From Microbacterium paulum (lineage in GTDB: Bacteria; Actinomycetota; Actinomycetes; Actinomycetales; Microbacteriaceae), in assembly GCF_015707995.1 (NCBI RefSeq), contig NZ_JAAGRY010000003.1, positions 35,072 through 99,071 of the forward strand: 64,000 nucleotides of DNA, read 5' to 3'. Numbering within the stretch: position 1 is the stretch's first letter; each line of letters starts with the position of its first letter. The notes beneath the pieces were generated by a model that ran no database searches, was not told where the DNA came from, and saw nothing but the letters and a program-made list of their open reading frames with translations. This document shows positions 40,864-50,758 of the stretch, piece after piece. The position numbers were made by a program, and so were the translations under genes.

Positions 40864-41787
40864 TCAGACCTCGGCGCGCCCGAGCCGCCAGTAGCCCATG
40901 AACGCGACCGCACGGCGGTCGACACCGAGGTCGGTGACGAGATGCCGGCGGAGCGTCTTGATGGCGCCCGCCTCGCCGGCGAGCCACGCGTAGAGCGCCG
41001 CACTCTTCAGCGCGGCGCCGCCCTTCGCGGTGCGCGGCACCTCCCACAGCATGTCGTGGTCGATGTCGATCTCTTCGACCTCGGCGCCGCGTCCTTCCGG
41101 CGCCAGTTCGGCCGCGGCCTCGGCGACCGCGGCGACGAGGTGCTCGTGTCGATCCGCCTCGCCGCTCCGTGCCGCGACGCGGTAGCGGAACCCGGGATGC
41201 ACCGGCAAGTAGTCGACGTCGGCCGGGTGCGGCGTTTCGAGCACGACGACGCCGCGCGCCGTGGCCGGCAGCTGCTCGAGGATCGCGGCGATCGCGGGGG
41301 CCGCCGTCTCGTCACCCGCGAGCAGGATGTCGCCCGTCTGCGCGGGCGGCACGAAGTCGATGCCGTAGCTGACGCCCCGCTGCGCCGTGGTCGGCGCGAA
41401 GATCAGCAGCTCGTCGCCGATGTGGGCGTCGGCGATCCACGCCGACGCGGGCCCCTGTACCTCGTGCGCGACCATGTCGATGTCGACCTCGCACGCGCCG
41501 GGGCGCACCGCGCGCGTCGTGTAGGTGCGGAAGGTGGGGCGCTGCGTATCATCCAGGGCCCGCCACTCGTCCCACCAATCCTCGCCGAGCGGCATGTCGT
41601 CGATCGAGGCGTGAGCGGTGGGGAAGACGATCTTGATCCGCTGGTCGAAGCCTGTGTCACCGTAGTCGGCGAGGTCATCGCCGCCGAAGGTGAAGCGCCG
41701 GAACGTGGGGGTGAGGTCGGTGATGGCGCTCACCCGGGCGCGGAAGAAGCGGCTCTGCGGCCGGTCGTCGGTCATCTCGTCGGTCAT
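40864..41787 (-). CDS. Siderophore-interacting protein (ferric-siderophore reductase)
   Basis: The 307-residue protein belongs to the SIP/ViuB family. The FAD-binding part has FRTYTTRAV (the RxYT/S FAD motif) and the NAD(P)H part has LAGDETAAPAIAAIL. The C-terminus shows WLAGEAGAIKTLRRHLV and GYWRLGR, characteristic of the family. It reduces ferric siderophore in the cytoplasm to release iron. ATG 41785-41787 overlaps the ATPase stop (ATGA) and has AGGAGAG in front. Last gene of a five-gene iron-uptake operon reading leftward. Confidence 0.92.
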   Translation of the reverse strand: MTDEMTDDRPQSRFFRARVSAITDLTPTFRRFTFGGDDLADYGDTGFDQRIKIVFPTAHASIDDMPLGEDWWDEWRALDDTQRPTFRTYTTRAVRPGACEVDIDMVAHEVQGPASAWIADAHIGDELLIFAPTTAQRGVSYGIDFVPPAQTGDILLAGDETAAPAIAAILEQLPATARGVVVLETPHPADVDYLPVHPGFRYRVAARSGEADRHEHLVAAVAEAAAELAPEGRGAEVEEIDIDHDMLWEVPRTAKGGAALKSAALYAWLAGEAGAIKTLRRHLVTDLGVDRRAVAFMGYWRLGRAEV

Positions 41788-42653
41788 CTGATCTCTCCTG
41801 TGGTCGAGGCGGGAACAGTGTGCGCGGCCACCGCGGCGGACGGCTCGGCGGCCGTGAGTACGCGGTGGCGTCCGCGGGGGAGGATGAGCGGGGTGCCCGA
41901 GACGGGATCGTCGATCACCGTGGCATCCAGATCGAACACCTCGCGAACGAGGTCGCTCGTGACGACGTCGCGCGGCGCGCCCGACGCGACGAGCCGGCCG
42001 GCACGCAGGGCGAACAGGTGGTCGGCGTAGCGGGCGGCGAGATTGATGTCGTGCAGCACCATGACGATCGTGGTGCCGCGGCGCAGGTTGAGGTCGGTCA
42101 GCAGGTCGAGCACTTCGATCTGATGCGACACGTCGAGGAACGTGGTCGGCTCGTCGAGCAGCAGGATGTCGGTCTCTTGCGCGAGGGCCATCGCGATCCA
42201 CACGCGCTGTCGCTGCCCGCCCGACAGCTCATCGACGGCGCGATCGGCGAGGTCGAGCACGCCGGTCGCCGCGAGCGCCTCGGTGACGGCTCTGTCGTCG
42301 TCGCTTGTCCGCGACCGGAACAGCCGCTGGTGCGGGTGGCGCCCGCGCCCGACGAGGTCGGCGACGGCGATGCCCTCGGGCGCAACGGGCTGCTGCGGCA
42401 GAAGGCCGAGCGTGCGGGCGAGGTCTTTCGTCGGCAGCTGGTCGAGGCTCTTTCCGTCGAGGATGACGGCGCCGCTCATCGCGGGGATCAGGCGCGACAT
42501 CGCCTTCAGCAGCGTCGACTTGCCGCACGCGTTCGCGCCGACGATCACGCTCACGCGATGCATCGGCACGTCGATGGAGACACCGTCGACGATCGGGGTG
42601 CGGCCGTAGCCCGCGACGAGGCTTTCGGTGCGGAGCACGTGGGGGGCGGTCAT
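41784..42653 (-). CDS. Ferric-siderophore ABC transporter ATPase
   Basis: The 289-residue FepC-like protein has Walker A GANACGKSTLL, the variant Asn-Ala-Cys common in siderophore ATPases, signature ELSGGQRQRVWIAMAL and Walker B ILLLDEPTTFLD. The C-terminal extension of about 40 residues is low-complexity. ATG 42651-42653 overlaps the permease stop by ATGA. It drives import through the two permeases encoded upstream in the operon. Confidence 0.92.
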   Translation of the reverse strand: MTAPHVLRTESLVAGYGRTPIVDGVSIDVPMHRVSVIVGANACGKSTLLKAMSRLIPAMSGAVILDGKSLDQLPTKDLARTLGLLPQQPVAPEGIAVADLVGRGRHPHQRLFRSRTSDDDRAVTEALAATGVLDLADRAVDELSGGQRQRVWIAMALAQETDILLLDEPTTFLDVSHQIEVLDLLTDLNLRRGTTIVMVLHDINLAARYADHLFALRAGRLVASGAPRDVVTSDLVREVFDLDATVIDDPVSGTPLILPRGRHRVLTAAEPSAAVAAHTVPASTTGEIR

Positions 42654-43714
42654 GACGATCCTCCGCGACGACTGGTTCGGATGAGGAGATACAGCAGATA
42701 GGGCGCCCCGAGGATGCCGGTGATGACGCCCACGGGGAACTTGGTGTCGAACGCGAACTGCCCGAGCAGGTCCGCGGCGAGCACGAGGCACGCGCCGGTC
42801 AGCGCCGCCGGCAGCACGAGCGAGGTGGCAGGCCCCACGATGCGGGAGGCGATCGGCCCGGCGAGGAACGCGACGAACGCGATCGGTCCGGTCGTCGCCG
42901 TCGCGACGCACGCGAGGGCGACCGCCGCGATCACGAGCAGCACCCGCGTGCGGTCGACGCGCACACCGAGCGCCGTCGCCGACGCGTCGCCGAGCTCGAG
43001 CGCCGAGAGGTCGCGGCTCAGCACCAGCACGAGCGGCACGAGCACGATCACGGCGAGAGCGAGCGCGGGCACGTCCTCCATGCGCGAGCCGTTGAGGCTT
43101 CCGGTCATCCAGCGAGCGGCGACGGAGACGTCGTAGACGTTCGCGCGGACGAGCAGATACGCGACGACGGCATCGAGCATCGCCCCCACGCCGATACCGA
43201 TCAGGATCAGTCGGCCGCCGGTCGATTCGCCGCCGCGCGCCGCGAGGTAGATGACGACCGCGGTCACGATTCCCGCGACGATCGCGAGCGCCATCGTGGT
43301 CGGTCCGCTCCAATGCAGCACCACGAGCGAGAGGATGGCGGCGGCGCTCGCGCCCGAGGTGATGCCGATCACATCGGGACTCGCGAGGGGGTTCCGCAGC
43401 ATTGTCTGGAAGGTCGACCCCGCGACGCCGAAGGCGATGCCGGCGAGAACACCGGTGAGCGCGCGCGGCAACCGCAACGTGCCGACCGTGAAGGATGCCC
43501 CCTGCACGTGTTGCCCGAAGAGGACGGCGACCACGTCCGACACGGGGTAGATCGTGTTGCCGAGCATGAGCATGGCGCAGACCAGGGCGAGCACGACCGC
43601 CGTCATGACGACGAGCGCGATGCGGCGGCGACGGCGGCGCGCCGCGCGACCCGCGCGGACGGCCTCCTGCTGCGCGGTGGTCGTCGTGGTCGTCGGAATC
43701 GACAGCATCACCAT
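42650..43714 (-). CDS. Ferric-siderophore ABC permease, second subunit
   Basis: The 354-residue FecCD-type permease starts MVMLSIPTTTTTTAQQEAVR, with a basic cluster RAARRRRRR before the first helix. It has RLPRALTGVLAGIAFGVAGSTFQTMLRNPLASPDVIGITSGA, the FecCD hallmark, and GPIAFVAFLAGPIASRIVG. About ten helices. The start overlaps the upstream stop by TGATG. It pairs with the preceding permease as FepD/FepG-like halves. Confidence 0.9.
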   Translation of the reverse strand: MVMLSIPTTTTTTAQQEAVRAGRAARRRRRRIALVVMTAVVLALVCAMLMLGNTIYPVSDVVAVLFGQHVQGASFTVGTLRLPRALTGVLAGIAFGVAGSTFQTMLRNPLASPDVIGITSGASAAAILSLVVLHWSGPTTMALAIVAGIVTAVVIYLAARGGESTGGRLILIGIGVGAMLDAVVAYLLVRANVYDVSVAARWMTGSLNGSRMEDVPALALAVIVLVPLVLVLSRDLSALELGDASATALGVRVDRTRVLLVIAAVALACVATATTGPIAFVAFLAGPIASRIVGPATSLVLPAALTGACLVLAADLLGQFAFDTKFPVGVITGILGAPYLLYLLIRTSRRGGSS

Positions 43715-44769
43715 CAGAGGGCCTTCAACTTCGTGCGGCGGGCGATGACGATGAGCACGGGTGCGCCGATGAAGGCGGTGATGATGCCGGCCTCGACTTC
43801 GCCTGGGTAGCCGACCACGCGGCCGAGCGTGTCGGCGAGTGTCAGTAGGACGGCACCGCCGAGCGCCGAGAGCGGCAGCAGCCAGCGCTGGTCGGAGCCC
43901 GTGAGCGCGCGGATGACGTGCGGCACCATCAGGCCGACGAATCCGATCGGACCGACCGCGGCCGTGACGGCGGCGCAGAGCGACACCCCGGCGATGGCCG
44001 AGATGATGCGGATGCGCCCGACGCGCACACCCAGCCCGACGGCGACGTCGTCGCCGAGCGCGAGGGCGTTGAGCGCCGACGCGCACAGGAGCGCGATCAG
44101 GGTTCCGATGACGAGCACCGGGATGACGATGGACATCGTCTCGGCGTTCGCGCGGCCGACGTTGCCGACCTGCCAGAACCGGAACTCGTCGAGCACGCCC
44201 TGGCGCGGCAGGAGGATCGCCGACACGAGCGAGCTCAGCGCGGCGGTCGTGGCGGCGCCGGCGAGGGCGAGCTTGATGGGGGTGGTGCCCCCGGGCCCGA
44301 CCGAGCCGACGAAGTAGACGAAGAACGCGGTGAGGAACGCTCCGATGAGCGCCAGCGCGAGCGAGCCGAGCGCGCTCGAGACGCCGAGGAAGGCCATGCC
44401 GATCACGACGGCGAGGGCAGCGCCGGTGTTCACGCCGAGGATGCCGGGATCGGCGAGCGGATTGCGGGTGATCGCCTGCATGAGCGTTCCCGACAGGGCG
44501 AGGGCCGCGCCCGCGAGGAGCGCCATGATCGTGCGCGGCACGCGGCTCTGCACCGCGATCGCGCCGATGTCGGTGGGGGTCTCGCCCCGCACCCACAGGG
44601 TCATCCCCTCGACGATCTCGGAGAGCGACACCGGCCGCGATCCGAACGACACCGAGACGACGACCGAGACGACGACCGCGCCGATCAGGGCGAGCACCAC
44701 GGCGACGCGGCGACGCGCGCCCACCGAAGGGGCGGGCGCGCGGCGCGAGGCGGGCAGGGTGGCGGTCAC
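43714..44769 (-). CDS. Ferric-siderophore ABC permease, first subunit
   Basis: The 351-residue FecCD permease starts at GTG 44767-44769 (MTATLPASRRAPAPSVGARR) and shows SRVPRTIMALLAGAALALSGTLMQAITRNPLADPGILGVNTGAA and GPIGFVGLMVPHVIRALTG. The start overlaps the SBP stop by GTGA. The open frame extends upstream within the SBP gene; the overlap and the basic N-terminus before helix 1 fix the start. Confidence 0.9.
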   Translation of the reverse strand: MTATLPASRRAPAPSVGARRRVAVVLALIGAVVVSVVVSVSFGSRPVSLSEIVEGMTLWVRGETPTDIGAIAVQSRVPRTIMALLAGAALALSGTLMQAITRNPLADPGILGVNTGAALAVVIGMAFLGVSSALGSLALALIGAFLTAFFVYFVGSVGPGGTTPIKLALAGAATTAALSSLVSAILLPRQGVLDEFRFWQVGNVGRANAETMSIVIPVLVIGTLIALLCASALNALALGDDVAVGLGVRVGRIRIISAIAGVSLCAAVTAAVGPIGFVGLMVPHVIRALTGSDQRWLLPLSALGGAVLLTLADTLGRVVGYPGEVEAGIITAFIGAPVLIVIARRTKLKAL

Positions 44770-45788
44770 TGGACCTTGGCTGCGGCCTTTTCGAGCAGCG
44801 GCACGTACTGCGGCAGAACCCACGGGATCGACAGCGCGGTGGGGCTGACGGCGGCGCTCAGCGCGTCGCCCTTGCCGATCTCGACCACGGCGCCGGCCTT
44901 GACGGCGGGAAGGGTGCTCCACAGCGGGTCGGCCTGCAGGGCGGGCAGCACGTCGCCGTCGCCGTAGGTCACGATGACGTCGACGTCGGCCAGCTTGTCG
45001 GCGTTCTCGGCGCTGAACTCTTCGTAGAACGATCCGCCGGCGGCGCCGTCGATCGCGACCTGGGGCAGATCGAAGCCGAGGTCGCCGAGGAGCGCGGTGC
45101 GCGCGTCGCCGCCCGTGTACATGTTGACCGTCGACAGGTCTGCGGCGCTGATCGAGAAGAACGCGGCGGTCTTGCCCGAGAAGTCGGCGCCCGCCGTGGA
45201 ATCCGCGATGTCGGCCTCGAGGTCGGAGACGAGCTTGTCGCCCTCGGCAGACAGGCCGAGCGCCTTCGCGTTGAGCGTGATCGTGTCGCGCCAAGGGGTG
45301 AACCACGCGACCTTGGGATACGCCACGACGGGCGCGATCTCGCTCAGCGTCGCGTAGCTCTCGGCATCGAGCCCCGACTGCGCGGCCAGAATGAGGTCGG
45401 GGTTGGTGTCGGCGATCGCTTCGAAGTCGGTACCGTCGGCCGTCGAGAAGATCGCGGGCGCCTCGCCGCCGAGCTTGTCGATGGCATCCTGCGTCCACTC
45501 GTAGACGCCGAGGGGAGCATCGCCCGTGTAGTTCCAGAGCTGGGTATCCATGCCGACTGGCACGACGCCGAGAGCGAGCGCGACGTCTTGGTTGCTCCAC
45601 CCCACGGCGGCGACGCGTTCGGGCTTGCTCGGGATCGTCGTCTCGCCCAGAGCGTGCGTGATCGTGATCGGGAACGTGTCGTCGGCTGCCGCCGAACCGG
45701 TCGAGGCGGGAGAGCTGGACGAGGCGCAGCCGGTGAACAGGAGCGCGGCGGCGGCCGCGAGGGCGGCGGTGGTGCGGATGCGGGGCAC
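44766..45788 (-). CDS. Ferric-siderophore ABC substrate-binding lipoprotein
   Basis: The 340-residue protein has a short signal peptide with lipobox FTGC (Cys at about 21), then a Peripla_BP_2 domain: TITHALGETTIPSKPERVAAVGWSNQDVALALGVVPVG and NPDLILAAQSG. This is the receptor for ferric hydroxamate- or catecholate-type siderophores; exact ligand unknown. GTG 45786-45788 has GGAGGAA six bases upstream. First gene of the operon, right behind a DtxR/IdeR-type box at 45829-45848. Confidence 0.92.
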   Translation of the reverse strand: MPRIRTTAALAAAAALLFTGCASSSSPASTGSAAADDTFPITITHALGETTIPSKPERVAAVGWSNQDVALALGVVPVGMDTQLWNYTGDAPLGVYEWTQDAIDKLGGEAPAIFSTADGTDFEAIADTNPDLILAAQSGLDAESYATLSEIAPVVAYPKVAWFTPWRDTITLNAKALGLSAEGDKLVSDLEADIADSTAGADFSGKTAAFFSISAADLSTVNMYTGGDARTALLGDLGFDLPQVAIDGAAGGSFYEEFSAENADKLADVDVIVTYGDGDVLPALQADPLWSTLPAVKAGAVVEIGKGDALSAAVSPTALSIPWVLPQYVPLLEKAAAKVQ

Positions 45789-45828
45789 GGGGATTCCTCC
45801 GTTGCTGTGGGGGTGGCGTCCGTTATTG

Positions 45829-45848
45829 AAGTAAGGACAGCCTTACTT
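45829..45848 (-). promoter_or_regulatory. DtxR/IdeR-type iron box before the siderophore-uptake operon
   Basis: AAGTAAGG (45829-45836) and CCTTACTT (45841-45848) are perfect 8-bp arms around four bases, close to the TTAGG-CCTAA layout of IdeR/DmdR boxes. TAAAGT (45845-45850, minus) could be the -10, so bound regulator with iron would block the promoter. The operon should be on when iron is scarce. The box is read from the sequence, the regulator is from family knowledge. Confidence 0.75.
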
Positions 45849-45915
45849 TAGTTCGGCATCGCTGCCGGATGCCAATCCGCGACAGGCCACCTGAAGGTCA
45901 CCATTCCGACACGAA

Positions 45916-45950
45916 AGAGCCCCGCAGGCGCCGGGGCGGTGCGGGGCTCT
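45916..45950 (-). terminator. Terminator of bioY
   Basis: AGAGCCCCGC (45916-45925) pairs with GCGGGGCTCT (45941-45950). Read leftward, the stem is followed by TTTCGTG, a short T-run, 22 bases after the bioY stop. Confidence 0.75.
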
Positions 45951-45971
45951 CGCGTGGAATAGTCCCTTCGA

Positions 45972-46604
45972 TCATCTCTTCTTCGTACGGTCGACGGCGC
46001 GAACGGCAGCCCAGGCGGCGGGGATGAGCAGCGCCGCGATCGCGGCCTTCACCAGGCCGCCCACGACGAAGGGCCACAGGCCGAAGGCGAGGATCTCGCT
46101 CACTCCGAACGTGCCGCCGCCGACGACGTTGAGGATGAAGGCCATGTAGGGGATGCCGAAGACGAACGGGATCGCGCTCGCGAGCACGAAGCCGGCGAAG
46201 GCGAGTACGGGGCGGCGGTCCCACGCGCGCTCGGCGAACCAGCCCGCCACGAACGCCGCGACGATGAACCCGATGATGAAGCCGAACGACGGCTTCGCCA
46301 CCGCGGCGATCGAGCCGGTGAAGCCCGCGAACACGGGAAGGCCCGCGAGCCCGGCGAGAAGATACGTGGTGAGCGCCGCGGCGCCGCGCCGTGCGCCGAG
46401 GGCGGCACCGACGACCACCACGCCGAGTGTCTGCCCGGTGACCGGCACGGGCCACAGGGGCACCTCGAGCTGGGCGAGCGCGGCGACGAACGCGGCGCCC
46501 GTGACGACGAGGGCGGCGTCGAGCGCGAAGGCACGTGCGCGGCCCGTCGGCCGTGCGATGAGGTCGGCGAGCACCGGGCGGCGAACGGGGGCTGCGAGAG
46601 ACAT
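45972..46604 (-). CDS. bioY: Biotin transporter BioY (ECF S-component)
   Basis: The 210-residue protein has six hydrophobic segments and the BioY pattern: VPLWPVPVTGQTLGVVVVGAALGARRGAAALTTYLLAGLAGLPVFAG, GFIIGFIVAAFVAGWFAER, then IPYMAFILNVVGGGTF. It captures biotin and works alone or with a shared energising module; bioM/bioN genes are not adjacent here. ATG 46602-46604 was chosen because AGGAG lies 6 bases upstream; a longer frame adds a polar tail unlike the family. A BioQ-like palindrome lies 83 bases upstream. Confidence 0.92.
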   Translation of the reverse strand: MSLAAPVRRPVLADLIARPTGRARAFALDAALVVTGAAFVAALAQLEVPLWPVPVTGQTLGVVVVGAALGARRGAAALTTYLLAGLAGLPVFAGFTGSIAAVAKPSFGFIIGFIVAAFVAGWFAERAWDRRPVLAFAGFVLASAIPFVFGIPYMAFILNVVGGGTFGVSEILAFGLWPFVVGGLVKAAIAALLIPAAWAAVRAVDRTKKR

Positions 46605-46658
46605 GAGACTCCTGGTGTCGTGGGTGGTCGGCCTACGAGAGATCGGCCCGTGGGGTTC

Positions 46659-46699
46659 AGCATAGGGGGAGATCCGCGCGAGTTCTTGGACCGTGTCCA
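46659..46699 (-). promoter_or_regulatory. bioY promoter with BioQ-like palindrome
   Basis: TGGAC-CGT-GTCCA (46687-46699) is a perfect 13-base palindrome with 5-bp arms and a 3-base centre, the same layout as the actinobacterial BioQ box TGAAC-N3-GTTCA. TATGCT (46659-46664, minus) fits a -10, placing the palindrome at the -35 region, where a repressor would act. The regulator is inferred; no bioQ gene is in the window. Confidence 0.5.
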
Positions 46700-46784
46700 C
46701 CAAGGTTTAGGCGATCGTTTGGCGCGGCGGGATAGTGCGGCCTGACCTCTTCAGCAGTCGGGAGCCACGAGCTACCCTCGGTGC

Positions 46785-47291
46785 ATGGCCGAAGTGACCG
46801 TCCGCGCAGCCCGATCCGACGATGCCGCCGCAGCGGCACGCGTGCACGTCGAAGGCTGGCGCGAGACTTATCGCGGGCTCGTCGACGACGACATCCTCGA
46901 CGATGCGTCCCTCTTGCCCCGTCGCGAGCGGTTCTGGGCCTCGGCGCTCGGCGGCGACCCCCGCTATGCCGACGTGCAGGCGGCGGTCGCCGAGGTCGAC
47001 GGCGAGATCGTCGGGATCGCGATGAGCCGCGCCGCCGACCCCTATGAAGAGGATGCCTCGGTCGAGGTCAACCTCACCGTGCTGTACGTGCTGCAGGCCC
47101 ACCACGGCACGGGCCTCGGCGCAGCGCTGCTCGATGCGGTCGTGCGCCCCGACGGCACCGCTTCGCTCTGGGTCGCCGACCCGAACCCGCGTGCCCAGGC
47201 GTTCTATCGCAAGCACCGCTTCGACTTCGACGGCGCCGGCCGTGTCGAGTCGGGAGTGCGCGAACTGCGCATGGCGCGCACCGGACAGTGA
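46785..47291 (+). CDS. GNAT-family N-acetyltransferase
   Basis: The 168-residue protein has the GNAT order: VRAARSDDAAAAARVHVEGWRETYRG at the N-terminus, LYVLQAHHGTGLGAALLDAVV, containing the acetyl-CoA-binding Q/R-x-x-G-x-G/A-type loop (HHGTGLG), and DPNPRAQAFYRKHRFDFDG at the C-terminus. The acceptor is unknown. ATG 46785 is supported by TACCCT (46773-46778) ending 6 bases upstream, so probably leaderless. Confidence 0.85.
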   Translation: MAEVTVRAARSDDAAAAARVHVEGWRETYRGLVDDDILDDASLLPRRERFWASALGGDPRYADVQAAVAEVDGEIVGIAMSRAADPYEEDASVEVNLTVLYVLQAHHGTGLGAALLDAVVRPDGTASLWVADPNPRAQAFYRKHRFDFDGAGRVESGVRELRMARTGQ

Positions 47292-47468
47292 GCGGGCAGT
47301 GGCCGGGCAGTGATCCGCCGTGCCGTGGCGCCGGCCGCGCGCTGACGACGCCTGCGCCCGGGTAGACTGGGAGGCTGGCCCGCGCCCGCCGGATGCCTGC
47401 GACATGTCGCAGTCGCCCCGGGGGAGGTGCGGCCGACACCCTCACCCACCGAAGAACGGACGTCTGCT

Positions 47469-49060
<1,592 letters not shown>

Positions 49061-49067
<7 letters not shown>

Positions 49068-49103
49068 CGCGGTCAGGCGAACTGGCGTGACGCGGTCAGG
49101 CGA
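49061..49103 (+). repeat. Tandem repeat covering the stop codon of the ABC-F gene
   Basis: GGCGTGACGCGGTCAGGCGA occurs at 49061-49080 and exactly again at 49084-49103, a 23-base period. The first copy includes the ABC-F stop TGA. Two weaker TGACGCGCT copies follow before 49155. The unit TGACGCG has no obvious hairpin function. The 98-base gap to the SURF1 stop holds nothing else. Confidence 0.75.
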
Positions 49104-49165
49104 GTCGGCCTGACGCGCTCGGTGGGTCGACCCCGTCTGACGCGCTGAGGCCAGACGGCGCCCAC

Positions 49166-50089
49166 TCACGCGTCGAGCAGGGCGTCTTCGTCTTCCATGT
49201 CGCGGTCGCGGCGCCGCGGTTCGCCGCGACGGCGACGCCTCGGCGTAGACGTCGGCGTTGTGGATGCCGGGGGAGCGGCGGCCCCGTCGGCGTCGCCCTC
49301 CGCACCCGCCCCGACAGCGATCGCCGCCGCACGCTCCGCCTCGGCGGCGTCTGCGGCGTCTTCCCGCCGGTGGCGCAACTCGGTACGGATCATGTACCAG
49401 ATGAAGACGAAGCCCATCACGGCGAAGAGGATCCACTGGATCGCGTACGACAGGTACGGCCCGGGGTCTTGCGAGGGCGGTTCGAGCACCGTCGGTGCCG
49501 TGGCGGGCGCGGGGTCTTCCGACACCATCAGCCCGTAGGCGCCGGTGATGAGATCGTCGTGACCGGTGGTCTCGGCGACGAGGGGCAGGTTGATCGTCGG
49601 CACCTGGCCGGCGGGAGCCGACTGGGTGGCGTTCCGGAGCGGTTCGCCCGGCATGAGGCGCGCGACCACGGTGACCGTGCCGCTCGGCGGATCGGGCACG
49701 GCCTCGGGACCCGACCCCGAGTCGGCCGGCGACACCCAGCCGCGATCGATGACGAACAGCTCGCCGGTCGACGCGCGGAAAGGCACCAGCACTTCGAACG
49801 CCGCCGTGCCGCCGTGCGCCCGGTTGCGGGCGAGGAGGGTGTCGGAGGTGAGGTATTCGCCGGTGATCTCGACCGGCCGCCACTGGTCACCCGGGTCGAA
49901 CGACCCGTCGGTGCCGATCAGCTCGCCGAGCGCGGCCGGCTCCGCGTCGTAGTTCGCCGCGATCAGCGCCAACTGCTGCGCGCGCGACTCGTTGCGGGTG
50001 AACTGCCAGTTCGACAGGTAGGCGCACGCGATCGCGAAGGCGATCGCGATCGCGATGTAGCCACTCCAGCGGAGCGCGGTGCGGTTCAC
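49166..50089 (-). CDS. SURF1-family protein (cytochrome oxidase assembly)
   Basis: The 307-residue protein has an N-terminal helix (about 7-27), a SURF1 domain with NWQFTRNESRAQQL, WRPVEITGEYL, LLARNRAHGGTAAFEVLVPF, FVIDRGWVSP and SYAIQWILFAVMGFVFIWYMI (second helix about 215-237), and a long charged tail rich in A, D and R. SURF1 helps haem insertion in cytochrome c oxidase. GTG 50087-50089 overlaps the upstream stop by GTGA. Confidence 0.9.
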   Translation of the reverse strand: MNRTALRWSGYIAIAIAFAIACAYLSNWQFTRNESRAQQLALIAANYDAEPAALGELIGTDGSFDPGDQWRPVEITGEYLTSDTLLARNRAHGGTAAFEVLVPFRASTGELFVIDRGWVSPADSGSGPEAVPDPPSGTVTVVARLMPGEPLRNATQSAPAGQVPTINLPLVAETTGHDDLITGAYGLMVSEDPAPATAPTVLEPPSQDPGPYLSYAIQWILFAVMGFVFIWYMIRTELRHRREDAADAAEAERAAAIAVGAGAEGDADGAAAPPASTTPTSTPRRRRRGEPRRRDRDMEDEDALLDA

Positions 50090-50331
50090 GGGCGCGCCTC
50101 CGCCGCGGCATCCGATAGCGCCACGACCTCGACGGGGAAGTCGCGCGCGGCGAGGTAGTCGCGAAGGTACGCGACGTGCGCGTCGCATGCCGTCCAGATC
50201 TTTCGGCGGGATGCCTCGTGGATGCGGGGGTTGCGCCACACGACCTGCCAGCGCGCCTCGGCCCGGCATCCTGCGCGTGAGCACACCACCGGCGCACCGG
50301 GCGCCTGGGCCGCGGTCGTCTCGGCGCTCAT
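50086..50331 (-). CDS. Small conserved actinobacterial protein, 81 aa
   Basis: The protein MSAETTAAQAPGAPVVCSRA continues GCRAEARWQVVWRNPRIHEASRRKIWTACDAHVAYLRDYL. Cys in CSRAGC and CDAH, with the His, suggest a zinc site. Proteins of this type are known in actinobacteria next to DUF3099 and SURF1 genes; some are labelled acetone carboxylase in databases, without evidence. Start overlaps the DUF3099 stop, stop overlaps SURF1. Confidence 0.78.
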   Translation of the reverse strand: MSAETTAAQAPGAPVVCSRAGCRAEARWQVVWRNPRIHEASRRKIWTACDAHVAYLRDYLAARDFPVEVVALSDAAAEARP

Positions 50332-50687
50332 GCGGCGCCCTCCGGGCGGCGCGGTGCCTCGTGGATGCGGATGACGCCCGTCGTCTCGTCGGGTGCGGGA
50401 GCCGCGTGCGGGGCACGCGGAGCGGCCTCGATGGCCCGCTCGGGCGGCACGGCCCGGCCGGCGGGCGCGGCGGCGACATTCGCGATCACGACGGCGAAGT
50501 ACGGCAGCACGATCGCCCCGATCGCGAAGAGCCACGTATACCAGCCGTACGGCTGGATCGCGACCATCAGCACGAAGCACACCACGCGGATCGCCATCAT
50601 CGAGAAGTACTTGCCCATGCGGGTGTGGGCGTCGTCGCGCGGCGCGCGCGGGAGCGACGTCGCAGACTGAGCGGAGGTGTGCTTCAC
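50328..50687 (-). CDS. DUF3099 membrane protein, 119 aa
   Basis: The 119-residue protein has RMGKYFSMMAIRVVCFVLMVAIQPYGWYTWLFAIGAIVLPYFAVVIANVAAA, two close hydrophobic helices typical of DUF3099, and a Pro/Ala-rich C-terminal tail. Function unknown. GTG 50685-50687 lies 9 bases after TAGGCT (50697-50702, minus), so the transcript has at most a very short leader. First gene of a three-gene unit with the 81-residue protein and SURF1. Confidence 0.82.
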   Translation of the reverse strand: MKHTSAQSATSLPRAPRDDAHTRMGKYFSMMAIRVVCFVLMVAIQPYGWYTWLFAIGAIVLPYFAVVIANVAAAPAGRAVPPERAIEAAPRAPHAAPAPDETTGVIRIHEAPRRPEGAA

Positions 50688-50758
50688 GGTGCCTCAAGCC
50701 TACGCCGCCGTCGCCCGCACGGCGGTCGTGCGGGCGACGAGGACCGGACGGGCGACGC

